From Chloroflexota bacterium (GTDB lineage Bacteria > Chloroflexota > Anaerolineae > Anaerolineales > Villigracilaceae), in NCBI GenBank assembly GCA_023484185.1, contig JAMDBC010000180.1:1-7921 (forward strand): DNA of 7,921 nt, given 5' to 3'. Both the position numbers and the translations under genes were made by a program. Below are positions 1 through 6,224 of this stretch, piece after piece. The notes beneath the pieces are model-generated. The model was not told where the DNA came from, searched no databases, and worked only from the letters and a program-made list of their open reading frames with translations. Position 1 is the stretch's first letter. Each line of letters starts with the position of its first letter.

Positions 1-1
1 G

Positions 2-880
2 AAGAGTCCCTGGACTGCGCTCGCGATCACAGCGGTAGCTGAGTTCCTTGGCCCATTCCTGTTTGGCGTGGCCGTTGCTCGTACGATCGGATCCGAGATC
101 GTTCAATCGAATGTAATTACAATGCCAATGTTGATCGCAGGTCTGGTGGGGACAATTGCATGGAGCCTGCTGACCTGGTTCCTGGGTATACCGAGCAGTC
201 CAACACATGCCTTGATAGGCGGCCTGATTGGGGCGGCGCTCGTTGGAGTAGGCCCAGGATCATTGCACCTGAATGGCATAGTGAAGGCACTGGCGGGACT
301 CTTCTCCGCGCCATTGATCGGGTTCGGGATTGGCTTCGTGTTGACTCGCATCATATATTTTCTGGTAGCTGGCGCTTCTCCGAACGTGAATGAATTCTTC
401 AAACGCAGCCAGTTGGCGACTGCTGTGGCGCTGGCCGTCAGTCACGGCGCCAACGACGCCCAGAAAGCGATGGGCGTGATCGTGCTGGCGCTGGTCATTG
501 GCGGTTTTCTGCCCGGCTTTAACGTGCCTTTCTGGGTGATATTTATCAGCGCGGCGGGCATGGCTTTGGGAACCTTGCTGGCTGGCTGGAGATTGATTCG
601 TACGATAGGTGGAAAGTTCTATAAGATCCGTCCTGTGCATAGCTTCTCAGCACAATTGACCTCAACTCTGGTTTTGCTCGGATCTTCATTGATCGGCTGG
701 CCTGTCAGCGCAACGCAAGTGATCAGCTCGGCCCTGATCGGCGTCGGATCATCGGAACGGTTTGGCAAGGTGCGTTGGGGCGTGGCTGGCGAGATTCTGA
801 CTACATGGATTCTAACCATCCCTGCCAGCGCGCTTTTGTCTGCCGGTGTATACTGGCTGCTTCTGAATATCAAAATCTAA
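2..880 (+). CDS. pit: PiT-family inorganic phosphate transporter, C-terminal part (5' end outside window)
   Basis: This is an integral membrane permease of the PiT family (PF01384), which takes up inorganic phosphate, usually as a metal-phosphate complex, by symport with a cation. The frame is open from base 2 through the left edge, so the true start lies outside and 292 residues are visible. An internal GTG at 68 could be mistaken for a start, but the preceding residues (SPWTALAITAVAEFLGPFLF) already read as a PiT membrane segment. The family's repeated signatures are visible: IPSSPTHALIGGLIGAALVG in the first half and SHGANDAQKAMG, the second GAND repeat, near position 440-480. SATQVISSALIGVG and a hydrophobic C-terminal helix pair follow. 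The N-terminal GAND repeat is missing only because of the window edge. The gene ends with TAA at 878-880, with no clear terminator after it. The family is secure. The exact substrate and whether a PhoU-like partner lies upstream cannot be seen. Confidence 0.93.
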   Translation, partial: KSPWTALAITAVAEFLGPFLFGVAVARTIGSEIVQSNVITMPMLIAGLVGTIAWSLLTWFLGIPSSPTHALIGGLIGAALVGVGPGSLHLNGIVKALAGLFSAPLIGFGIGFVLTRIIYFLVAGASPNVNEFFKRSQLATAVALAVSHGANDAQKAMGVIVLALVIGGFLPGFNVPFWVIFISAAGMALGTLLAGWRLIRTIGGKFYKIRPVHSFSAQLTSTLVLLGSSLIGWPVSATQVISSALIGVGSSERFGKVRWGVAGEILTTWILTIPASALLSAGVYWLLLNIKI

Positions 881-925
881 AAGCATATTTTTCTTCGTGA
901 TCTGAACAGGTGAAAGATCTACAAT

Positions 926-1058
926 CCAGGGCCTTCTTAAAGTCCATGGTGAACTCCAACTTTGTCTTTTTTTCACCGCGAAGCGCGCCAAGAAAAAAGA
1001 AATCTTCGTGCTCTTTGCGGGCTGCGCGGCTCGTTCTCTGACTTTAAGAAAACCCTGG
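926..1058. repeat. Imperfect inverted repeat, MITE/REP-like, with flanking direct repeats
   Basis: The left arm at 926-944 (ccagggccttcttaaagtc) matches the reverse complement of 1040-1058 at 17 of 19 positions. A 10-bp direct repeat, ctacaatcca, begins at 919 and again at 1060. The left copy overlaps the left arm and the right copy lies just outside the right arm. The spacer between the arms is itself loosely palindromic: 'accgcgaagcgcgcc' near 976 faces 'cttcgtgctctttgcgggctgcgcgg' near 1004. This layout resembles a small non-coding interspersed element. Without the rest of the genome its copy number is unknown. Confidence 0.55.
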
Positions 1059-1187
1059 TCTACAATCCATCGCACTTGGCAGGCTTTCGCATACAGCGAT
1101 ATACTGGAAGAGCACAGGTTCGCTTGCATTACATAAGGTCTGATAGATCAAAAACGATTTGAATTCTCTTTAATAGGCTGCATAATC

Positions 1188-1193
1188 AGGAGG
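1188..1193 (+). promoter_or_regulatory. Shine-Dalgarno site AGGAGG for the 260-residue protein
   Basis: A full AGGAGG lies five bases (cctaa) before the ATG at 1199. It fixes this start over the internal methionine at residue 12. Confidence 0.8.
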
Positions 1194-1198
1194 CCTAA

Positions 1199-1981
1199 AT
1201 GCCGGATTTCAGGCGTAAGCCATTACCCGTGATGTTGCGCAAAGTTCTGGTAATTGATTTTCGACCCGCGGCTGTTCCCAAGCAATGGAATAAAACAGAC
1301 GATCTCGTGCAGCAATTCATTACCACAATGAGACAGGCCACCGGAAATTTGCTGATATATCAAGTGGAGAACAAGATAACTGTACCAAACTATCCCGTAT
1401 TATTGGACGGCCGCCAATACAACGACACTGCCTGGACACAGGCCAACAGCGACGATCAGGACGCCTTTCGCGATTTGCATGGAAACTACATGCCGGCCGA
1501 TTATCGACGCATCATCCGGGACTATGACATTTTACAGGTCATCCAAAGCAATCAAGCGGACGAGGTCTGGATGTTCGGCGGGCCATATTTCGGCTTTTAT
1601 GAAAGCCGCATGATTGGCAAGGGCGCGTTCTGGTGCAATGCGCCCGCCATCGAAATGAACTCGCGACTCTTTATCGTGATGGGATTCAACTACCAGCGCG
1701 ATGTAAAGGAAATGGTGCACAACTTCGGCCACCGCATTGAAAGCATCCTGGCGCTTCAGTTCGGTTCGCAGCAATTTCTGCAAATGTTGTATGCGCCGGT
1801 TCCTCCCGTCGCAGCGGTCATGCCCACGCCAAAGAATGATTACGAAAAATGGCTCCTGGTCAATGGGACGGTGCATCGCAAACCCGGCGGCGCAGATTAT
1901 GATCAGGACGAGTTGGCCTGGGTGACCGCGCTGCAACCAGCCTGGTTCCCACCCGCCATCGACCCGAACAAAGTTCACTAA
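1199..1981 (+). CDS. Conserved protein of unknown function, 260 residues
   Basis: I cannot assign a function. The protein has no signal peptide or membrane segment and is probably cytosolic. The N-terminus, RKVLVIDFRPAAV at 14-26, looks like a first beta strand of an alpha/beta fold. The centre carries what I recognise as the conserved core of an uncharacterised bacterial family: DEVWMFGGPYFGFYESRM (121-138), GAFWCNAPA (142-150), FIVMGFNYQRDVKEMVHNFGHRIES (158-182). The clustered D/E, Y, C, N, H and R residues in this core would suit an active or metal site, but that is inference. From memory, relatives are often longer beyond the FGHRxES motif, so this copy may have a shortened C-terminus. 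It ends in an aromatic tail (WVTALQPAWFPPAID). Start: ATG with AGGAGG five bases upstream. It is a single-gene unit closed by a strong terminator 15 bases after the stop. Confidence 0.85.
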   Translation: MPDFRRKPLPVMLRKVLVIDFRPAAVPKQWNKTDDLVQQFITTMRQATGNLLIYQVENKITVPNYPVLLDGRQYNDTAWTQANSDDQDAFRDLHGNYMPADYRRIIRDYDILQVIQSNQADEVWMFGGPYFGFYESRMIGKGAFWCNAPAIEMNSRLFIVMGFNYQRDVKEMVHNFGHRIESILALQFGSQQFLQMLYAPVPPVAAVMPTPKNDYEKWLLVNGTVHRKPGGADYDQDELAWVTALQPAWFPPAIDPNKVH

Positions 1982-1995
1982 CTTCAGCCTGATCC

Positions 1996-2032
1996 GCTTC
2001 CCCACTTTCATCGAAAGTGGGGAAGCTTTTTT
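1996..2032 (+). terminator. Intrinsic terminator after the 260-residue protein gene
   Basis: A perfect 14-bp stem (GCTTCCCCACTTTC / GAAAGTGGGGAAGC) with a three-base loop ATC is followed directly by six T at 2027-2032. It starts 15 bases after the TAA stop and marks the end of the transcript. Confidence 0.93.
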
Positions 2033-2057
2033 CGACAACTTTCATAAGTATTTATAG

Positions 2058-2117
2058 GGCAGGTGTACAACCTGCCAAAGCCTGTATTTTTGGAAATTGT
2101 CAGGCTGCAAGCCTGAC
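2058..2117. repeat. Pair of REP-like palindromes in a spacer
   Basis: Two short palindromes lie 22 bases apart. The first is GGCAGGT-gtaca-ACCTGCC (2058-2076). The second is GTCAGGCT-gca-AGCCTGAC (2099-2117). Both share the plan CAGG(N7)CCTG, so they look like two units of one repeat family. Neither is followed by a T-tract, so they are not intrinsic terminators. They resemble the 'caggctggaagcctg' intergenic repeats common in some Chloroflexota and Cyanobacteria; that resemblance is from memory. Confidence 0.55.
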
Positions 2118-2210
2118 CTGCGTGAGACTTTTGCAAGAGGCCTATTAAAGATTTAGCCGCAAATTACATCGAAGCACACTCGCAGTTTTCATTTACAAAT
2201 TGCTTTTCAC

Positions 2211-2215
2211 AGGAG
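2211..2215 (+). promoter_or_regulatory. Shine-Dalgarno site AGGAG for the DsbA-like gene
   Basis: AGGAG lies six bases (acaacc) upstream of the ATG at 2222. It shows that the original start is 2222, not one of the weak codons downstream of the in-frame TAG. Confidence 0.75.
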
Positions 2216-2221
2216 ACAACC

Positions 2222-2968
2222 ATGCTTGAAAATCAAATCAAACCAGGACCAGCACAAAAGAACGGAATATCAAAATAGCTGTGGTGGGCAATTGGCGGCG
2301 GATGTGTATTGCTGCTTTGCATTGTCATCGTTGTAATTCTAGCCCTGGCTGTATTGGGACCAAACATTGGCAAGACATTCAGCACAATCAACACAGGGCT
2401 TAACACGCCCGTGGTGAATGTGCCCAATTCAAACCAATCCATCCAGACCAAAGGCAATACCATGGGCGACTCGAACGCTCCTGTCAAGATCATCAAGTAC
2501 GCCGATTTTCAATGTCCCTATCGCCTGCGTTACTGGCAGCAGACCGAGAAACAAATTATTCAAACCTACGTGGTCACCGGAAAAGTCTATTATGAATATC
2601 GCTCGGTCGGCGCCTTCATCGGACCAGAGTCAGCCGCAGCGGCTGAAGCCGCATATTGTGCCGGGGATCAGGGCAAGTTCTGGGAATATCATGACGCGCT
2701 CTATTCTCACTGGACGGGCGAAAACGTCGGTGACTTCTCATCCAATAACTTGCATCAATATGCTGTAAGTGTCGGCTTGGATACAAAGACCTTCGATGAT
2801 TGTTTCAGCCAGGGTAAATATAAAGGTCAGGTAATGCTGGATGCATCTGAAGCAAAGTCCGATGGCATCCGTGCCACGCCTTCCTTCCTGATCAACGGCC
2901 AATTGTTCGAAGGAGCGCAGCCATTTGCGGCCTTCCAAAAAGTGATCGATGCAGCATTGGGAAATTAA
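2222..2968 (+). pseudogene. DsbA-like membrane-anchored thioredoxin-fold protein, amber codon at position 19 and CPYR active site
   Basis: The gene encodes a DSBA/Thioredoxin_4-type protein, a family that forms or rearranges disulfides outside the cytoplasmic membrane. From the ATG at 2222 (AGGAG six bases upstream) the frame reads MLENQIKPGPAQKNGISK, then TAG at 2276-2278. It continues without frameshift as LWWAIGGGCVLLLCIVIVVI, a typical membrane anchor. The thioredoxin-like domain follows: MGDSNAPVKIIKYADFQCPYR, then tYvvTGKVYYEYR, the helical insert with AEAAYC and GKFWEYHDALY, and RATPSFLINGQLFEG with the usual cis-proline region. The family active site is CxxC, usually CPYC or CPFC. Here codon 101 is CGC (Arg), so the resolving cysteine is absent. 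Two single-base lesions suggest a decaying gene. Alternatively, a TTG at 2309 could restart translation and give a 219-residue anchored protein lacking normal redox chemistry. The lipoprotein gene begins eight bases after the stop. Confidence 0.72.
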
Positions 2969-2976
2969 TCCGTTCT

Positions 2977-3783
2977 ATGCAAACAAACTGGATTCAGACT
3001 CTCGCTCTTGCATCGCTCATCGTATTGACGCTGACATCTTGTGCGCCCGCGGCAACAGCATCGCCTCAGACTCCGCTTCAAGCGGCCAGCCCAACTGAGG
3101 CATCTGCCGCGCCTGAAGCGTCCACGCTGACAGTTGCGGCCACGTCCACTTTAACGGAAACCGCCACTTCGTCCCCGACAGAAACGCCCGCCCCAACCAA
3201 GACATCCGCGCCCACATCCATCCCCACCATGGAAAGTCTGAAAGCGCAAGTCACGGCAGATTTATTGAGTTGCCGCTTTGGCCCTAGCCCGTTCTATCTT
3301 TATTTATACGGTCTCGCCAAAGGAGCCAACATCAAATTAATCGGACGCACGGATGGCAACAACTGGGTTTATGTGGACGGCAAAAACAAACGCTGGGTCA
3401 ACGCAAGTTTTATTGAGATTGCTGGCGACAGATTAAGTTTGCCGGTTGTTTATCCAGGAATAGCAAAACTGCCGCAATCACCCTATTACCCACCGACCAC
3501 GATAACCAGCGCGACGCGCAAGGGGAATCAGGTCACCGTTGAATGGACAGACGTGTACGTCAGCCCCGGCCACAGAGAAGACGAAAACATGCGAACTTAC
3601 ATCATTGAAGTCTGGCGCTGCGAAGCCGGACAAATGATCTTTGATCCGCTGGCTACGAACGACACGTCCATCAGCTTCATCGACGAACCCGGTTGCAGCC
3701 AACCTTCGCATGGACGAGTCTTCGTGCAGGAAAAACATGGCTTCGCCGGGCCGGCTGAGATTCCCTGGCCGACGCAAAAATAG
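2977..3783 (+). CDS. Lipoprotein with SH3-like domain and C-terminal beta-sandwich-like domain
   Basis: The N-terminus is a lipoprotein signal: a hydrophobic stretch to residue 18, then lipobox LTSC with the lipidated cysteine at 22. Residues 23-85 form a low-complexity Ala/Thr/Pro/Ser linker that would span away from the membrane. Residues ~88-150 resemble a bacterial SH3 domain (LLSCRFGPSPFYLYLYGLAKG, then LIGRTDGNNWVYV and RWVNASFIE). That fold typically binds peptidoglycan or other cell-wall ligands. Residues ~175-268 look like an Fn3-type or similar beta sandwich (NQVTVEWTDVYV ... RTYIIEVWRCEAGQM ... GRVFVQEKHGFAGPAEIPWP). C215 and C240 could form a disulfide. The gene starts eight bases after the DsbA-like gene with no clear ribosome binding site, so it is probably co-transcribed and perhaps translationally coupled. 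The stop is TAG, which shows TAG works as a terminator here. The ligand is unknown. Confidence 0.82.
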   Translation: MQTNWIQTLALASLIVLTLTSCAPAATASPQTPLQAASPTEASAAPEASTLTVAATSTLTETATSSPTETPAPTKTSAPTSIPTMESLKAQVTADLLSCRFGPSPFYLYLYGLAKGANIKLIGRTDGNNWVYVDGKNKRWVNASFIEIAGDRLSLPVVYPGIAKLPQSPYYPPTTITSATRKGNQVTVEWTDVYVSPGHREDENMRTYIIEVWRCEAGQMIFDPLATNDTSISFIDEPGCSQPSHGRVFVQEKHGFAGPAEIPWPTQK

Positions 3784-4021
3784 CCAATAAATTTTATGGG
3801 CTTTGAAGATAATAGAAGAAGCGTCTCCATTCGACGCTGGACTAACGGCACAAGATAGTTATTGCGTTGATACCGTATTTCTGAGATTAATTCTGACGAC
3901 ATTCGAGTTGAATGGTTATAGCCTTATCTTACCAAATCTTTTTTTCACTTTCTTAAAACCCTCAATTTATGCCCGTTTTCAGTATAGTGTGTATCGGCAA
4001 AGAAATTACCAGAAAAGCAAT
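3784..4021. other. AT-rich gene-free spacer upstream of the tRNA promoter
   Basis: I see no gene here. The bases are visibly richer in A+T than the flanking genes. A weak 6-bp hairpin (AGCGTC at 3820, GACGCT at 3833) lacks a T-tract and is not a convincing terminator for the lipoprotein gene. Confidence 0.65.
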
Positions 4022-4049
4022 TTGACTCTTGCATCCTTTTTGGTATAAT
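4022..4049 (+). promoter_or_regulatory. Strong sigma-70-type promoter for tRNA-Lys
   Basis: The -35 box TTGACT (4022-4027) is separated by 16 bases from a perfect -10 box TATAAT (4044-4049). The -10 is also preceded by TGG, the extended -10 element TGn. Transcription should begin near 4056. It is the best promoter in the window and reads toward the tRNA gene, as expected for a stable-RNA promoter. Confidence 0.82.
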
Positions 4050-4055
4050 ACTGCC

Positions 4056-4181
4056 GCGTTACGTGGGTTTCCGGAACCTTGTCGAAAAGTGGGAGCAACT
4101 GATTCGCTTAGCTTCCTCCAAAGGACGTTCAAAAAGTAGTGCAACTGACTCGGGTTTTGGCGAGTCAGTGACACCAAATTT
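4056..4181 (+). ncRNA. Long structured leader of the tRNA-Lys precursor
   Basis: About 126 bases separate the predicted transcription start from the mature tRNA 5' end, with no open reading frame of note. A perfect 9-bp hairpin ACTGACTCG/CGAGTCAGT (4144-4169, 8-base loop) sits 12 bases before the tRNA. A second possible stem, GGGAGC/GCTTCC, lies near 4091-4116. The motif gcaactgaYtcg occurs twice (4095-4106 and 4141-4152). I recognise no known RNA family; it may only be a spacer removed by RNase P and other nucleases. The limits are inferred from the promoter. Confidence 0.4.
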
Positions 4182-4256
<75 letters not shown>

Positions 4257-4299
4257 AAAAAACACGGTCTGTCTGCCCTGATTTTCACTGATGCAAGAA

Positions 4300-4335
4300 A
4301 AAAAAGAGCCTCCGTTAATCGGGAGGCTCTTTTTT
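4300..4335 (+). terminator. Intrinsic terminator after tRNA-Lys, likely bidirectional
   Basis: The stem GAGCCTCC/GGAGGCTC (4306-4313 with 4322-4329) has an 8-base loop and is followed by six T at 4330-4335. A matching A-run at 4300-4305 extends the pairing to 14 bp and would provide a T-tract on the opposite strand. It ends the tRNA transcript 44 bases after the CCA. Confidence 0.92.
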
Positions 4336-4437
4336 GACAGCTATCGGAAAGATGAACAGGACGATCACCAGCCGGAGCACAACCTTTTGAGCTCTAGCGA
4401 CCTGACACCATAAGAAAGAGAACAAGAAAACACTTTT

Positions 4438-5682
4438 ATGAAACAGTCACAAATCAAAACATCAACAAACAATGGGAAATCACATTCAAAACTTAGCAAG
4501 TTGATCAACGCGGTCGTTGGCATCTGGATATTTACCTGCATATTGGCTGCCATCCTGGTGATCGTACCGGCGGCATCTCCCGCCACAGGTGCACAAGTCG
4601 CCGACCTGTTGCGCACTGTGGTCGGTCCACAGCCGGTAGCGGTGCTCGAAAGCCTGTCCTTGAAGATGCAGGATAAACTGCATGAATATCTTTTTGTTGC
4701 CAGCGGTGACAAACCCCAGATCAGTCTGGCAAACACAACTTCAGTCAGCCTCGTGAGACCAACCAGCACAACTACGCCCTCTCAAAAATCATCCATCGCT
4801 CAACATCTAATCATCCCACCTAACATTGCTAAAACAGCAACACCAATCCCATCAAGTGATGCGGTTGGCGCGCCGCCTCAGATCGGCTGGCAGGCTTACG
4901 GTCCGACCGTGAATGGTACTCCGCTCATGGCGCAGGCAATGATCATGCTTAATCCGGGGAAGTCGTATGCTGGAACCGCGTTGGTGCGAATGGACCTCTC
5001 CCAGCTCCAACTGCATGTGATGGCGGGGACTTTAGAACCGGCTCACCCTTCGGGCATCGGAAAAGCGATTCCAAGCCTTGGGGTGATTCCACCGGAGAAC
5101 TATAACAATTTGATCGCGGCTTTCAATGGCGGCTTCAAGGGTATTCACGGCCAGTTTGGGATGATGTTGAATGGCATCACTCTGCTCCAGCCAATTGATG
5201 GACTTGCCACTGTAGCCATGTATCAGGATGGAAGCGTACGCATCGGCGCATGGGGATCGGATATTCTGCCATCTCCAGACATGGTCGCATTCCGGCAAAA
5301 TTGTCCGCCATTGATCGAAGCCGGTCAGCTCAATCCGGCGCTTTTCTACGACAATCGCAGGGCATGGGGATATTCCCAGAATAGCGATGTCACCTGGCGC
5401 ACCGGAGCGGGCATTAGTCAGGATGGCCGTTACCTGATCTATGCAGTCAGCAACGGCACAACCGTGCAGGATCTGGCCAACGCCTTACAAATGGCCGGGG
5501 CCTATAATGCCATGCAATTGGATATCAACGAGTTTTATACCCACTTCGTTACTTATCAACCTTCTACATCGCAAAGTTCCGGCTTGGTTGCCGAACGCTT
5601 ATTGAGCCAAATGACGGATACTCCGTCCCTGTATTTGACGCCGTATCTGCGCGATTTCTTTTATCTAACTTTGCGCCAATAA
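4438..5682 (+). CDS. Membrane-anchored phosphodiester glycosidase (NAGPA)-like protein
   Basis: The protein resembles the phosphodiester glycosidase family (NAGPA domain, PF09992), whose founding member removes N-acetylglucosamine from a phosphodiester. Bacterial members are mostly uncharacterised and act outside the membrane. A short basic N-terminus precedes a membrane segment (residues ~24-45, VVGIWIFTCILAAILVIVP). A variable Ser/Thr/Pro-rich region runs to about 145. The domain (~150-405) shows LVRMDLSQLQLHVMAGT, the hallmark AAFNGGF (227-233), TWRTGAGISQDGRYLIYAVS (319-338), and TVQDLANALQMAGAYNAMQLDINEF (342-366). Where the usual family has LDGGGS, this protein has LDINEF, so catalysis may be altered or absent. 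ATG at 4438 is chosen because it gives the signal anchor, though only a weak purine-rich stretch precedes it. It converges with the GNAT gene, leaving eight bases between stops and no visible terminator. The fold is likely; the substrate is unknown. Confidence 0.83.
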   Translation: MKQSQIKTSTNNGKSHSKLSKLINAVVGIWIFTCILAAILVIVPAASPATGAQVADLLRTVVGPQPVAVLESLSLKMQDKLHEYLFVASGDKPQISLANTTSVSLVRPTSTTTPSQKSSIAQHLIIPPNIAKTATPIPSSDAVGAPPQIGWQAYGPTVNGTPLMAQAMIMLNPGKSYAGTALVRMDLSQLQLHVMAGTLEPAHPSGIGKAIPSLGVIPPENYNNLIAAFNGGFKGIHGQFGMMLNGITLLQPIDGLATVAMYQDGSVRIGAWGSDILPSPDMVAFRQNCPPLIEAGQLNPALFYDNRRAWGYSQNSDVTWRTGAGISQDGRYLIYAVSNGTTVQDLANALQMAGAYNAMQLDINEFYTHFVTYQPSTSQSSGLVAERLLSQMTDTPSLYLTPYLRDFFYLTLRQ

Positions 5683-5690
5683 ATTTCCGC

Positions 5691-6224
5691 TCATTTCACG
5701 ATTGCGTAAATATAACTATCGCGCGGCTCATCACTGACTCCGGGATGAAAACCATATCTCCGCAATAAGCCTTCGCGAACCATGCCTGCCTTTTCCATCA
5801 CACGCGCAGATACAAGATTTTCCACATCGCAAGTTGCAAAGACGCGATAGATATCAGGTTGTTCCAACAACCAATTCGTCACTGCAAGCGTGGCTTCGGA
5901 CATGTATCCTTTGCCCCAATGCGGACGCGCCAGCACGTAACCGATTTCGACCTTGAAGCCATCGGGATGCATGGCAATCATCCCGATGGCAGAATCCGAA
6001 TCTTTCAGGGTAATAACATAAGAATGAGCTTTGCCTTCATCCCACAGTTTTAGCATGAGTTCAACAATGTGGTAGGTTTCTTCCAAATTTTTATGTGGGC
6101 GCCAGGTTATGTACCGTGTCACTTCAGGGTCTTGAGCATATGCCGTGAAAATCGCGGGCGCGTCATCCATGCGCGGCTTGCGCAGAATGAGCCGTTCGGT
6201 GTTGATGATTTCAGATGGCTTCAT
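5691..6224 (-). CDS. GNAT family N-acetyltransferase (RimJ/RimL-like)
   Basis: This 177-residue protein has the layout of the RimJ/RimL-type GNAT family, which transfers acetyl from acetyl-CoA to protein N-termini or small amines. It begins with TERLILRKPRMDDAPAIF (9-26), the usual first strand and helix. Motif A is EIGYVLARPHWGKGYMSEA (93-111), whose RPHWGKG supplies the pyrophosphate-binding loop for acetyl-CoA. The closing motif NLVSARVMEKAGMVREG (136-152) is also typical. The length is normal and nothing is missing. Its ATG overlaps the TGA of proC (ATGA at 6224-6221), and the GAAGAGAA at the end of proC can serve as its ribosome binding site, so it is translationally coupled to proC. The substrate cannot be predicted from sequence alone. 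Confidence 0.93.
   Translation of the reverse strand: MKPSEIINTERLILRKPRMDDAPAIFTAYAQDPEVTRYITWRPHKNLEETYHIVELMLKLWDEGKAHSYVITLKDSDSAIGMIAMHPDGFKVEIGYVLARPHWGKGYMSEATLAVTNWLLEQPDIYRVFATCDVENLVSARVMEKAGMVREGLLRRYGFHPGVSDEPRDSYIYAIVK

Larger units (their letters stand above)
881..1198. other. Gene-free spacer between pit and the 260-residue protein gene
   Basis: I see no gene in these 318 bases. The stretch contains an imperfect inverted repeat (listed separately) and a good ribosome binding site for the next gene at its right end. A short open frame across 962-1162 translates to FHREARQEKRN-type sequence. That is the recognisable translation of a degenerate 'accgcgaag' intergenic repeat, not a protein. 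Confidence 0.75.

Noticed and set aside
962..1162. Open frame of 66 codons giving FHREARQEKRN-type sequence
   Set aside because: It is the translation of a degenerate 'accgcgaag' intergenic repeat, has no ribosome binding site, and overlaps the inverted repeat.
1159..1186. Possible promoter TTGAAT, 16 bases, CATAAT before the 260-residue gene
   Set aside because: The predicted transcript would start at or inside the AGGAGG ribosome binding site, which would destroy it.
1167..2151. 12-bp inverted match tctttaataggc (1167-1178) and gcctattaaaga (2140-2151) flanking the 260-residue gene
   Set aside because: About two such 12-mer pairs are expected by chance in a window this size, and the match does not extend, so it is not evidence of a mobile element.
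2222..2968. Genome-wide recoding of TAG as a sense codon
   Set aside because: The neighbouring lipoprotein ends naturally at TAG (3781-3783) just after a conserved-looking EIPWP end, so TAG acts as a stop here.
3803..4048. Open frame of 81 codons starting at TTG
   Set aside because: It has no ribosome binding site, low-complexity composition, no recognisable motif, and runs through the tRNA promoter.
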